Shown: positions 1-5,521 of the stretch, piece by piece
How positions within the stretch are numbered: the first letter of the stretch is position 1
Layout: the number at the start of each line of letters is the position of its first letter
Source: an uncultured Collinsella sp.
GTDB lineage: Bacteria > Actinomycetota > Coriobacteriia > Coriobacteriales > Coriobacteriaceae
Length of the DNA: 5,609 bases
NCBI GenBank assembly: GCA_900549065.1
Contig: URNC01000128.1
Coordinates: 1 to 5,609 of the forward strand
Direction of reading: 5' to 3'
Notes under the pieces: model-generated
Seen by the model: only the letters and a program-made list of their open reading frames with translations
Told to the model about the DNA's origin: nothing
Databases searched by the model: none
Program-made: the position numbers and the translations under genes

Positions 1-29
1 CGGCAGCGTCAGATGTGTATAAGAGACAG
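1..29. other. Illumina Nextera/Tn5 adapter remnant (not genomic)
   Basis: Positions 11-29 read AGATGTGTATAAGAGACAG, the 19-bp Tn5 mosaic end used in Nextera tagmentation. The preceding ten bases CGGCAGCGTC are the matching part of the Nextera read-1 adapter. The adapter abuts the contig edge and interrupts the coding sequence beginning at 640. This is untrimmed library sequence and not a natural Tn5 copy, because the adjoining read-1 tail exists only in the synthetic oligonucleotide. Genomic sequence starts at about position 30. Confidence 0.97.
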
Positions 30-640
30 GCGCTGGACTGCATACCCTGGACGGCAACGGGCTCGCCCAGCAGATAGCGGAGCAGGTCGACGTCGTGAAC
101 CAGGTTGACCAGGATCGGGCCGGCACCCTTCTTGCGGCGCCACTCGACATCGAAATACTCGTCGTTCTTATAGATCATGTAGTGGAGGCTCGACACGGTG
201 AGCTTGCCTAGCTCGCCAGACTCGATGATCTCCTTGGCCTTGTTGACGAAGGGGTTGTGGCGACGGTGCTGACCCACGAGCACGGGCACGCCGGCGGTCT
301 CGGCCTCGGCGGCGAAGGCCTGGGCATCCTCCAGGTCGTTGGAGATCGGCTTTTCGATCAACGGCACGATATTGCGCTTCACAGCCTCGCGGGCAACGCC
401 CAGGTGCAAGTCGTTGGGGGTGGCGATAATGACGGCCTCGGGTTTGACCTCGTCCATCATCTGGGCGGGATCGGTGTAAAACGGCACGCCGGCGGCCTCG
501 GCCGTGGCGCGAGCGCCCTCAAAGGCGTCGGCGATGGCGACGAGTTCGGCCTCGGGCTCCTCGGTGACAAAGCGGATGTGGTTGCGGCCCATGGCGCCGG
601 CGCCGATAACGGCAATGCGGACGGGGTTGAGCTCAGACAT
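30..640 (-). CDS. Gfo/Idh/MocA-family NAD(P)-dependent oxidoreductase, 3'-truncated by contig edge
   Basis: About 203 native residues remain of a family usually 330-390 residues long: the whole Rossmann domain and the start of the second domain. Seen: the dinucleotide-binding GAGAMG near residues 13-18 after a beta strand (VRIAVIG), the family signature EKP at 96-98 whose Lys97 matches the catalytic lysine of inositol dehydrogenases, the segment GQHRRHNP at 123-130, and GPILVNLVHDVD at 174-185 with the conserved His182. The Asp usually four residues before that His is Val178 here, with Asn179 next to it. ATG at 640 follows AAGGAG (646-651) at 5-nt spacing, which fixes the start. It is the last visible gene of the SDR-transporter operon. 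Family members oxidise or reduce sugars, sugar acids and cyclitols in the cytoplasm; the substrate is unknown. Reading on into the adapter adds a false tail CLLYTSDAA that must not be annotated as protein. Confidence 0.93.
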
Positions 641-645
641 TTCGA

Positions 646-651
646 CTCCTT
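646..651 (-). promoter_or_regulatory. Ribosome binding site of the Gfo/Idh/MocA gene
   Basis: Read on the minus strand this is AAGGAG, five bases before the ATG at 640. It is the strongest Shine-Dalgarno sequence in the window. The gene therefore initiates translation independently even though it lies in an operon with the transporter 69 bp upstream. Confidence 0.75.
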
Positions 652-670
652 AATACTGGTGACCGGTGGA

Positions 671-701
671 ATGCGACAAAGGGGCTGTCCCTTTGTCGCA
701 T
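671..701. repeat. Perfect palindromic hairpin, REP-like, between transporter and oxidoreductase genes
   Basis: The arms ATGCGACAAAGGG (671-683) and CCCTTTGTCGCAT (689-701) are perfectly complementary over 13 bp around the 5-nt loop GCTGT. A further ACCG (662-665) and CGGT (702-705) can pair outside it with a 5-nt bulge. No run of T follows on either strand, so an intrinsic terminator is unlikely. It lies between two co-directional genes, where such elements can protect or attenuate upstream mRNA. A dispersed REP-type element is my preferred reading from its form; copy number elsewhere cannot be seen from this window. Confidence 0.7.
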
Positions 702-709
702 CGGTAAAA

Positions 710-1966
710 CTAGGCGGACTTCTTCTTGCTGTCGGAGACCATCATGTAGACGGTGAGCACGACGGCGATGGCGGCGATCACAATGGCGCCGTAGAAGGAC
801 TGCTGGTAGGCGGCGCTGCCGGCCTCGGCGTGATACAGCACGGCGGTGATGGGCTGGCTGATCCAGGTGGAAGCGGCATAACCCAAAAACATGATGCCGT
901 AGTTGACGCCGATGTTGCTGGTACCAAAGGCGCCACCGGTGAGCGGCGGGTAGATGACGAGCAGGGCGCCAAAGCTAAAGCCGAGCAGAGCGAGCGCCAC
1001 AAAGAACATGGCCTGCGTAAAGCTCATCGACATGATGACGAGTGCGACGATGGTGACGACAAGGCTGATGAGCAGCGACTTATAGGCGCCGAGCTTGTCG
1101 ATGATCTGGCCAAAGGACAGACGGCCAACCAGGTTGGCGCAGGTGTTGACGGAGACCACCACACCGCCGAGGGCGACGGCCGCGGCGCTCGTGGGGTCGG
1201 CGAAGAGCTGGACGGCGGCGATGGAGGCAACCTTGCCCACGAGCAGGGTGCCCGCGGTGGCGGCAAAGGCGAAGGTGACGATGAGGACCCAGAAGCGCGG
1301 GGTCTTGACCATCTCGCCCGGGGTGAGGTCGCCGAAGGTACCGGCATGCGCGCCGCCCTTGGGGGCCTCGAAGCCCTCGGGCAGCCAACCGGCCTCGGGG
1401 GCCTTCAGGAACAGGGCGGAGGCGGCGATCATCACAAAGAAGATGACGCCGAGCGCCTTAAGGGCGCCAAAGATGCCCAGGCTCGGGATGAGCAGCGAGG
1501 CGAGCACTGGGGACAGCACGGCGGGGCCGGCGGTCGAAGCGGCCAGGGTGATGCCGGAGGCGAGGCCCTTCTTGTCGATGAACCACTTTTGGCCGGTGGT
1601 GAGCGCCGGGTTGTAGCCCAGGCCGTTGCCGATGGCGGCGACGAGCGAGAACCACAGGTAGAACTGCCACGGCTCGGTGACGGTGCCGGACATGAACCAG
1701 CCCACGCCGTAGCACACGGCGGCGGCGATCACGACGTTGCGCGGGCCGATCTTATCGGAGATGCGGCCGGCGAAGATGCCCGTCACAGCCATGATGGTCT
1801 GAAAGACCGGGAAGGCCCAGGTAAGAGCGCTGGACCACTCGGGGTAGACGGCGAGCAGGTTCTTGCTCACGACGGAATACAGCGCGATGGAGCTGATGAA
1901 GAACATGGTGACGCACGCGGCGGAAAGCACGACGGCGCGACCCTTGTTGGAGTTGGTGGAAGCCAT
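710..1966 (-). CDS. MFS transporter, OFA (oxalate/formate antiporter-like) family
   Basis: 418 residues, the usual length for a 12-helix major facilitator. Hydrophobic segments lie at about 12-34, 47-66, 77-95, 101-121, 136-161, 165-187, 224-246, 262-282, 297-315, 318-340, 353-374 and 391-410, with a polar central loop at about 188-222. MFS motif A appears as GRISDKIGPR at 67-76 between helices 2 and 3, with a weaker counterpart GRLSFGQIIDKLG at 281-293. OFA hallmarks are QKWFIDKKGLASGI at 126-139 and KTPRFWVL at 221-228 opening the second half. OFA members move small organic acids across the inner membrane by exchange or symport; the substrate here is not readable. The ATG at 1966 follows only a weak ribosome site (AGAAAGAG), 65 bp after the SDR gene and on the same strand, so co-transcription is likely. 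It ends Lys-Lys-Lys-Ser-Ala, a cytoplasmic basic tail. Confidence 0.94.
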   Translation of the reverse strand: MASTNSNKGRAVVLSAACVTMFFISSIALYSVVSKNLLAVYPEWSSALTWAFPVFQTIMAVTGIFAGRISDKIGPRNVVIAAAVCYGVGWFMSGTVTEPWQFYLWFSLVAAIGNGLGYNPALTTGQKWFIDKKGLASGITLAASTAGPAVLSPVLASLLIPSLGIFGALKALGVIFFVMIAASALFLKAPEAGWLPEGFEAPKGGAHAGTFGDLTPGEMVKTPRFWVLIVTFAFAATAGTLLVGKVASIAAVQLFADPTSAAAVALGGVVVSVNTCANLVGRLSFGQIIDKLGAYKSLLISLVVTIVALVIMSMSFTQAMFFVALALLGFSFGALLVIYPPLTGGAFGTSNIGVNYGIMFLGYAASTWISQPITAVLYHAEAGSAAYQQSFYGAIVIAAIAVVLTVYMMVSDSKKKSA

Positions 1967-2031
1967 TGGACTCTTTCTAATCGATACGGGGGAGGAGCAG
2001 GCGTATTCGCGGGCCTCTCTGTTAGGTTGGT

Positions 2032-2913
2032 TTACTGGTCAGTCGGCTTGGCGACGCCGGACTCATCGGACCAAAGCTCGACACCCTTGTTCTTAAGGTA
2101 GTTGTCGGCATAGGCTCGGCGGCCGCCGGGCTTGGCGGTGAGGTCGCCCATCATGTTGGAGAAGCCGCCGTCGACCTTGATGGCGTCGCCGGTGGTAAAG
2201 TCCGAGCGCTTGGACGCCAGGAACATGACGGCGTTGGCGATATCGCTGACCTCGCCGATGCGGCGCGTGGCGATCAGACGGCTGCGGCTCTTCTCGACCT
2301 CGGGGTCGGCGTAGAAGTTGGCCGACATCGGGGTCTTAACGAAGCAGGGCTCGACGCAGTTGGAGCGCACGCCGTAGGGGCCCCACTCGGCAGCCAGCAT
2401 CTTGGACATCATGTTGACGCCCGCCTTGGTGGAGCTGTACACGCCCGAGAACGTCTCGGGGGAGTGACTGGCGACGGTCGAGATGTGCACCAAGCGGCCC
2501 TGGCCGGCCTTGATCATCTCGCGACCAAAGCGCTGCGAGGTGATGAAGTAGCCGGTGAGGTTGACGTTGAGCACCTGTTCCCAGTCGCTCAGCGGCAGGT
2601 CCTCCATGGCGGCGAAGCGCAGAATGCCGGCGGTGTTGACGAGAACGTCGACGCGGCCGAAGTCGGCGATGGTGGCATCGACGGCGGCCTGAACCTCGGC
2701 CTCGTCGGTGGCGTTCATCTTGTAACCCTCGGCGTGGATGCCAAACTCGGCGGCGAGGTCGGCGGCTGCGGCCTTGACCTTCTCCTCGTCCAGGTCGAGC
2801 AGGACGACGTTGGCGCCGTTGCGAGCGAACTCGCGGCAAATCTCGACGCCCATACCGCCGAGTGCGCCAGTCACGGCGCAGACATCGCCCTCGAGCTTGA
2901 GCCAATTGCTCAT
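2032..2913 (-). CDS. Short-chain dehydrogenase/reductase (classical SDR, NAD-type)
   Basis: 293 residues, a soluble cytoplasmic oxidoreductase. Seen: the cofactor motif TGALGGMG at 15-22, Asp40 at the end of the second beta strand (predicting NAD(H) over NADP(H)), NTAG at 93-96 for the usual NNAG, Asn118, and YSSTK with Tyr159 and Lys163 of the catalytic set. The position 13 residues before Tyr159, normally Ser, is Thr146, with Ser145 beside it. The usual PG after the active site is Pro189-Cys190. VDGGF near residue 250 ends the core, and about 40 extra residues follow, longer than the typical 250-residue SDR. The opening NWLKLEG recalls sorbitol-6-phosphate dehydrogenase-like SDRs, a weak hint of a polyol or sugar-acid substrate. 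It is the first gene of the operon and is transcribed away from the LysR gene. ATG at 2913 follows AAGGGAAG (2919-2926). The FabG-like label databases often give such proteins would be unsafe. Confidence 0.94.
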   Translation of the reverse strand: MSNWLKLEGDVCAVTGALGGMGVEICREFARNGANVVLLDLDEEKVKAAAADLAAEFGIHAEGYKMNATDEAEVQAAVDATIADFGRVDVLVNTAGILRFAAMEDLPLSDWEQVLNVNLTGYFITSQRFGREMIKAGQGRLVHISTVASHSPETFSGVYSSTKAGVNMMSKMLAAEWGPYGVRSNCVEPCFVKTPMSANFYADPEVEKSRSRLIATRRIGEVSDIANAVMFLASKRSDFTTGDAIKVDGGFSNMMGDLTAKPGGRRAYADNYLKNKGVELWSDESGVAKPTDQ

Positions 2914-2918
2914 AGGAA

Positions 2919-2926
2919 CTTCCCTT
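2919..2926 (-). promoter_or_regulatory. Ribosome binding site of the SDR gene
   Basis: The minus strand reads AAGGGAAG, ending five bases before the ATG at 2913. It supports that ATG as the start, as does the TGALGGMG motif lying at the expected distance of about 15 residues from the N-terminus. Confidence 0.6.
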
Positions 2927-2939
2927 CTTGTGCCTCCCG

Positions 2940-2966
2940 GTGGGTCGCTCCCATTAATCGACCCAC
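2940..2966. promoter_or_regulatory. Perfect 8-bp inverted repeat, candidate operator or leader hairpin of the SDR operon
   Basis: GTGGGTCG (2940-2947) and CGACCCAC (2959-2966) are exact reverse complements separated by 11 bp. The right arm overlaps a second perfect palindrome, CCACGTGG (2963-2970). The site lies 27 bp before the SDR start codon and just downstream of the proposed minus-strand start point, where a bound protein could block transcription or an RNA hairpin could form in the leader. The two-turn spacing of half-sites suits a dimeric DNA-binding protein. It does not match the simple T-N11-A core of LysR boxes, so which protein binds is open. Confidence 0.5.
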
Positions 2967-2982
2967 GTGGTTTTCGCTGGTT

Positions 2983-3011
2983 ATCGTATGCTTTGCATTT
3001 GCGCAGGTGAA
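2983..3011 (-). promoter_or_regulatory. Candidate promoter of the SDR-transporter-oxidoreductase operon
   Basis: Read on the minus strand, a -35-like TTCACC (3011-3006) and a -10-like TACGAT (2988-2983) are separated by exactly 17 bp. Each matches the sigma-70-type consensus at four of six positions. Transcription would start near 2976, giving a leader of about 63 nt that contains the inverted repeat at 2940-2966. This assignment rests only on consensus and spacing. Confidence 0.35.
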
Positions 3012-3020
3012 TTGCATATT

Positions 3021-3029
3021 TGTTAGAAT
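3021..3029 (+). promoter_or_regulatory. Candidate extended -10 promoter of the LysR gene
   Basis: TGTTAGAAT is an extended -10 element (TGn followed by TAGAAT, five of six matches). It lacks a good -35 at the standard distance, as extended -10 promoters often do. Transcription would start near 3036 and leave a leader of about 110 nt holding the inverted repeat at 3103-3126. It lies ten bases from the -35 of the candidate divergent promoter, the back-to-back arrangement typical of LysR regulators and their targets. A direct repeat TTGCAT occurs at 2993-2998 and 3012-3017, start to start 19 bp, within the shared region and could be a binding site. Confidence 0.35.
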
Positions 3030-3102
3030 GGCGTTAACCGTAGGTTTACACTGTGCGATGCGGTTTTTCCTCAATTAAGCGCGTGGCCTGCGAAAACAAC
3101 CC

Positions 3103-3126
3103 CCTGTGGCATCATGTGGCCACAGG
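3103..3126. promoter_or_regulatory. Perfect 8-bp inverted repeat in the LysR leader, candidate autoregulatory site
   Basis: CCTGTGGC (3103-3110) and GCCACAGG (3119-3126) are exact reverse complements around an 8-nt spacer. Nested in them is a perfect 10-bp palindrome TGTGGCCACA (3115-3124), and TGTGGC recurs directly at 3105 and 3115. The pair is flanked by two copies of GCGAAAAC (3090-3097 and 3128-3135). The element ends 20 bases before the GTG start and 9 bases before the ribosome site. It could be a repressor operator or an RNA hairpin limiting translation of the regulator. Confidence 0.45.
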
Positions 3127-3135
3127 CGCGAAAAC

Positions 3136-3140
3136 GGGAG
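3136..3140 (+). promoter_or_regulatory. Ribosome binding site deciding the LysR start
   Basis: GGGAG lies six bases before the GTG at 3147 and inside the longer reading that would begin at the ATG at 3114. That upstream ATG has no ribosome site before it and would add eleven residues ahead of the normal LysR N-terminus. The GTG at 3147 is therefore the better start. Confidence 0.7.
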
Positions 3141-3146
3141 ATTGAC

Positions 3147-4025
3147 GTGTACGATCGACGACTTGAGGCCATATCGGCCGCCGCGGAGCTGGGAAGCTTC
3201 TCGCGTGCGGCGGCAAAATTGCGCGTGTCGACCCCGGCGCTCGTCAAACAGGTGTCGGGATTCGAGGCCGAGTTCGGCATCACGTTGTTCGAGCGCTCGC
3301 ATTCTGGTGTTAAGGTGACGCCGGCAGGTGCTCTGCTGGTAGACGATGCACGTTCGATCATGCGGCAGTCCGAGGACGCGCTACGCCGTGCCCGACGCGC
3401 GGCGGGCGATGGCGGGGCCGTGCGTCTGGGCGTGTCGATGATGTGCCCGGGGCGCCAAACGCTGTCGATGTGGTCGGGCGTACACGATCTGGAACCGTCG
3501 CTGCGATTTGAGATCGTGCCGGTAAGCGACCTCTACGACGAACGCGAGACCGTCATGCGCAGCCTCGGTCGCGAGGTGGATGTGGTGCAGTCGAGTTTTT
3601 CGACCCCGCGCTGGGGTGACGCCTGCCAAAAGCTCCGCATCGTTAACGTGCCGTTTTATATCGACGTGCCACGCACGAGCCCGCTGGCGCGCAAGACACG
3701 CATTACGGTTGCCGACCTGGAGGGCATGCGCCTGCGCGTGCTCCGCCACGGCAACGACGCAATGGACAGCCTGCGCATCGACCTTCTGGCCGACGGCGGC
3801 GTTGACGTGATCGACGTGGACAGCTTTGACTTTGCGCTCTTTAACGAGGCAGAGGAAAAGGGCGACGCGGTGCTCACCTGCGGCGCATGGTCGGGGGTAC
3901 ACCCGGCCTTTGTGGGCGTGCCGTTCCTATGCGGTCGCGAGGTGCCGGTCTTTTTGCACTATCCGCTCGAGCCCACCCTCCAAGTCCAAAAATTCGTCAA
4001 CGCCATGGCACAACTTCTCAAATAG
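3147..4025 (+). CDS. LysR-type transcriptional regulator
   Basis: 292 residues from the GTG start, a normal LysR length. The N-terminal winged helix-turn-helix occupies about residues 4-61: LEAISAAAELGSFSRAAAKL (6-25), the recognition helix region STPALVKQVSGFE (28-40), then GITLFERS (44-51) and the wing VKVTPAG (55-61). A linker helix follows to about residue 85, and the rest is a two-lobed effector-binding domain starting at VRLGVSMM (about 92-99). Family members bind DNA as tetramers and switch target promoters when a small metabolite binds. The gene is divergent from the SDR operon across a 233-bp region, the classical arrangement for a regulator and its target, so I infer it controls that operon and possibly itself. 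The recognition helix has Lys-Gln where many homologues have Ser-xx-Ile, so the DNA target may differ from well-studied sites. Its stop lies 43 bp from the convergent cyclase stop. Confidence 0.93.
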   Translation: MYDRRLEAISAAAELGSFSRAAAKLRVSTPALVKQVSGFEAEFGITLFERSHSGVKVTPAGALLVDDARSIMRQSEDALRRARRAAGDGGAVRLGVSMMCPGRQTLSMWSGVHDLEPSLRFEIVPVSDLYDERETVMRSLGREVDVVQSSFSTPRWGDACQKLRIVNVPFYIDVPRTSPLARKTRITVADLEGMRLRVLRHGNDAMDSLRIDLLADGGVDVIDVDSFDFALFNEAEEKGDAVLTCGAWSGVHPAFVGVPFLCGREVPVFLHYPLEPTLQVQKFVNAMAQLLK

Positions 4026-4068
4026 CCAAAAGAGTCCCGTCCCAAATTAGCTACCCTTTGCTACGGGT

Positions 4069-5160
4069 TTAGCGGTCCTCGCGTTGCGGCCCGGCTGCCT
4101 CGGCTGTCTTTACGCGGTTCTTGTCGATGTACATGTTTTTGTCGGCCTGAGAAAAGAGCTCACGCATCATAGGCGGTTCATCAAAATCACTGGAAAGCGC
4201 GTAGCCCACCGCATAGCTGATAGGCATGTCGGGGTGAGCCCCGGAATACTCGTTCACGTTCGCACGAACCCGAGCGAGACAGGATTCCACAGCGGCTCGG
4301 TCGGCATCCCACAGCACCGCGATAAACTCATCGCCGCCGTCGCGACCCACAAAGCACGTCTCCGACGCCACACTTCCCAGTTGTTGGGCAAAAGAGCGAA
4401 TGTATTCATCGCCCTTCTCATGGCCGAAGTTGTTATTGACCATATGCAGATTGTTAAGATCGAAGACGCACAGCGCAACGGGCGCCTCCGCGGAGACAGG
4501 CTGCTCCTGCCCCAAGATCTCCTCGCACTTATTCTTATTGGGCAGTCCTGTGGCTTCGTCGAGATAGACTTTGCTCTGCAGCTCGCGGTTGAGCGCGGCA
4601 GTGCGCACCGCGCGAACAAGTTCGACCGCAAAGGTCGCCACCAAGCCCACGATGTCGATGATCACCAAGCCCTCGAGATAGTTGAGCGCCGACGCCTTCT
4701 CCTGAGAGTAGTCCTCTGCGAGTCGCGTAGCATCGTCGCAAATGCCAAAGAACTCCTCGCTCATGGAGATGATGTCGGTGCTCTCGTAGCCGACTTCGCG
4801 CACGCGGCTAATCTCGGCGCAAAGCTCATCATAATAATTTGCAAGCTCGGTCATCTTTGCCTGATACTCATCGTCGTCGAGACGGACGAGGTTGAGGTCG
4901 TCACTTCCGTAACGCAAGCCGTTGATGTATGAATCCACGGCTTTGAGCAGGTCATCTTGAGGCAGGCCCGCGTCCTCGAGCTTAACGATTCGCTGCGTGG
5001 TGCCGCGCACCAGGCCGGCGTAGTTGACCACACGCGCCGTGCCCTGGATATCGGAGACGAGCAGCATGACATTGATGAAGAAGAAGATGAGAACTGCCGT
5101 GAGCACCATCATGAGCAGGCGCACCGCCTGGCTGGCCTTCTTGGCGACAGAAGTATTCAC
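4069..5160 (-). CDS. Membrane-bound diguanylate cyclase (GGDEF) with periplasmic PilJ/NarX-like sensor
   Basis: 363 residues. A first membrane helix (about 13-36) and a second (about 162-183) enclose an acidic, helical extracytoplasmic domain. Its opening VNYAGLVRGTTQRIVKLE (45-62) resembles the N-x-A-G-x-x-R-x-x-x-Q-R pattern of PilJ/NarX-type four-helix sensors. The cytoplasmic GGDEF domain begins at LDEATGLPNKN (200-210), has the metal ligand Asp234 in FDLNN, NNNFGHEKGDEYI (242-254), and an intact GGDEF at 275-279, so it should convert two GTP to c-di-GMP. The inhibitory RxxD I-site expected five residues before GGDEF reads SETC, so product feedback at that site is absent. The start is GTG at 5160, because an in-frame TAG lies just upstream; AGGGAAG (5168-5174) precedes it. 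No neighbouring phosphodiesterase or effector is visible, and it is convergent with the LysR gene, so it is probably a single-gene unit. Confidence 0.94.
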   Translation of the reverse strand: MNTSVAKKASQAVRLLMMVLTAVLIFFFINVMLLVSDIQGTARVVNYAGLVRGTTQRIVKLEDAGLPQDDLLKAVDSYINGLRYGSDDLNLVRLDDDEYQAKMTELANYYDELCAEISRVREVGYESTDIISMSEEFFGICDDATRLAEDYSQEKASALNYLEGLVIIDIVGLVATFAVELVRAVRTAALNRELQSKVYLDEATGLPNKNKCEEILGQEQPVSAEAPVALCVFDLNNLHMVNNNFGHEKGDEYIRSFAQQLGSVASETCFVGRDGGDEFIAVLWDADRAAVESCLARVRANVNEYSGAHPDMPISYAVGYALSSDFDEPPMMRELFSQADKNMYIDKNRVKTAEAAGPQREDR

Positions 5161-5167
5161 AAGTTCA

Positions 5168-5174
5168 CTTCCCT
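5168..5174 (-). promoter_or_regulatory. Ribosome binding site of the diguanylate cyclase (GTG start)
   Basis: The minus strand reads AGGGAAG seven bases before the GTG at 5160. With the in-frame TAG overlapping this site, GTG is the first possible start in the frame and gives the membrane helix its expected N-terminal position. Confidence 0.6.
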
Positions 5175-5193
5175 AAATGACAAAAGAACAGGT

Positions 5194-5208
5194 AGCACGC
5201 AGTGTGCT
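5194..5208. promoter_or_regulatory. 15-bp near-perfect palindrome in the cyclase leader
   Basis: AGCACGCAGTGTGCT is symmetric around 5201 with one mismatched pair (5199/5203); the outer five pairs are perfect. It lies 34 bases before the cyclase GTG and downstream of its candidate promoter, a suitable place for a repressor operator or a small leader hairpin. The binding protein is unknown. Confidence 0.35.
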
Positions 5209-5226
5209 GAAATTCATGGGTGGTTA

Positions 5227-5255
5227 ACTCTACCATATGGGCCAGCAGCCTTAAA
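5227..5255 (-). promoter_or_regulatory. Weak candidate promoter of the diguanylate cyclase
   Basis: On the minus strand TTTAAG (5255-5250) and TAGAGT (5232-5227) are separated by 17 bp, with TG one base before the -10 (extended -10). Matches are three and four of six. Transcription would start near 5220, leaving a leader of about 60 nt that includes the palindrome at 5194-5208. Consensus alone supports it. Confidence 0.25.
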
Positions 5256-5350
5256 CTGCAGCAGACGCTCGTCCAAATTGGCGTGACGCTTGCCTTGTTG
5301 TTCTTGACCTGGCCGCGCTATCGGACATGCTTCTGGTCTTGGATCACCAT

Positions 5351-5521
5351 GGGACAGCTCATCCCGTTTTGTGCGTACAGAGTGGGATGCGGCTTCCCAA
5401 AGGTGCCGTTAGGGGAAACCACATCCCGGTTTATGCCCTTGAAATGGGATGCCGTTTCCCGGAGGGGGCCAGCGGGAAACGGCATCCCATTCTGAGCCCG
5501 AAAAGTGGGATACGGTTTCCG
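5351..5521. repeat. Three tandem 48-bp palindromic units (15-bp arms, 18-nt loops), REP/BIME-like array
   Basis: Units lie at 5351-5398, 5413-5460 and 5474-5521, giving a period of 62 then 61 bp. Each has a left arm like GGGAAACCGCATCCC, a loop of exactly 18 nt, and a right arm like GGGATGCCGTTTCCC. Arm pairing is 11, 13 and 12 of 15. The third unit extends to 21-bp arms (5468-5488 with 5507-5527, 18 of 21 paired). The right arm of unit 2 and left arm of unit 3 also pair perfectly: 5443-5461 with 5473-5491, 19 bp around 11 nt. The array can thus fold in two alternative registers. Loops and spacers (14 and 13 nt) are less conserved than the arms. Alternating orientation is typical of bacterial interspersed mosaic elements. 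Constant loop length with variable arm sequence suggests conserved structure. Confidence 0.85.

Noticed and set aside
11..29. A natural Tn5/IS50 end
   Set aside because: The exact hyperactive mosaic end is joined to the Nextera read-1 adapter tail at the contig edge, which is a library artefact.
257..2101. A 614-codon plus-strand open frame opposite the oxidoreductase and transporter genes
   Set aside because: It is rich in Gly, Asp, His and Ala with no recognisable domain, crosses two genes and an intergenic hairpin, and lies antisense to genes with clear family motifs. Long antisense frames are expected in GC-rich genes.
2464..3078. A plus-strand open frame antisense to the SDR gene running into the divergent regulatory region
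   Set aside because: No domain, no convincing ribosome site, and the minus-strand SDR shows all expected motifs; its tail only translates promoter DNA.
3114..3146. An ATG start for the LysR gene 33 bases upstream
   Set aside because: No ribosome site precedes it, it lies inside the inverted repeat, and the extra residues are not part of the LysR fold; GTG at 3147 has GGGAG at good spacing.
4026..4068. A bidirectional terminator between the convergent LysR and cyclase genes
   Set aside because: CCCGT (4036-4040) can pair with ACGGG (4063-4067) and AGC with GCT inside, but the stem is broken by an 8-nt bulge and there is no proper T-run on the plus strand and only TTTT on the minus strand.
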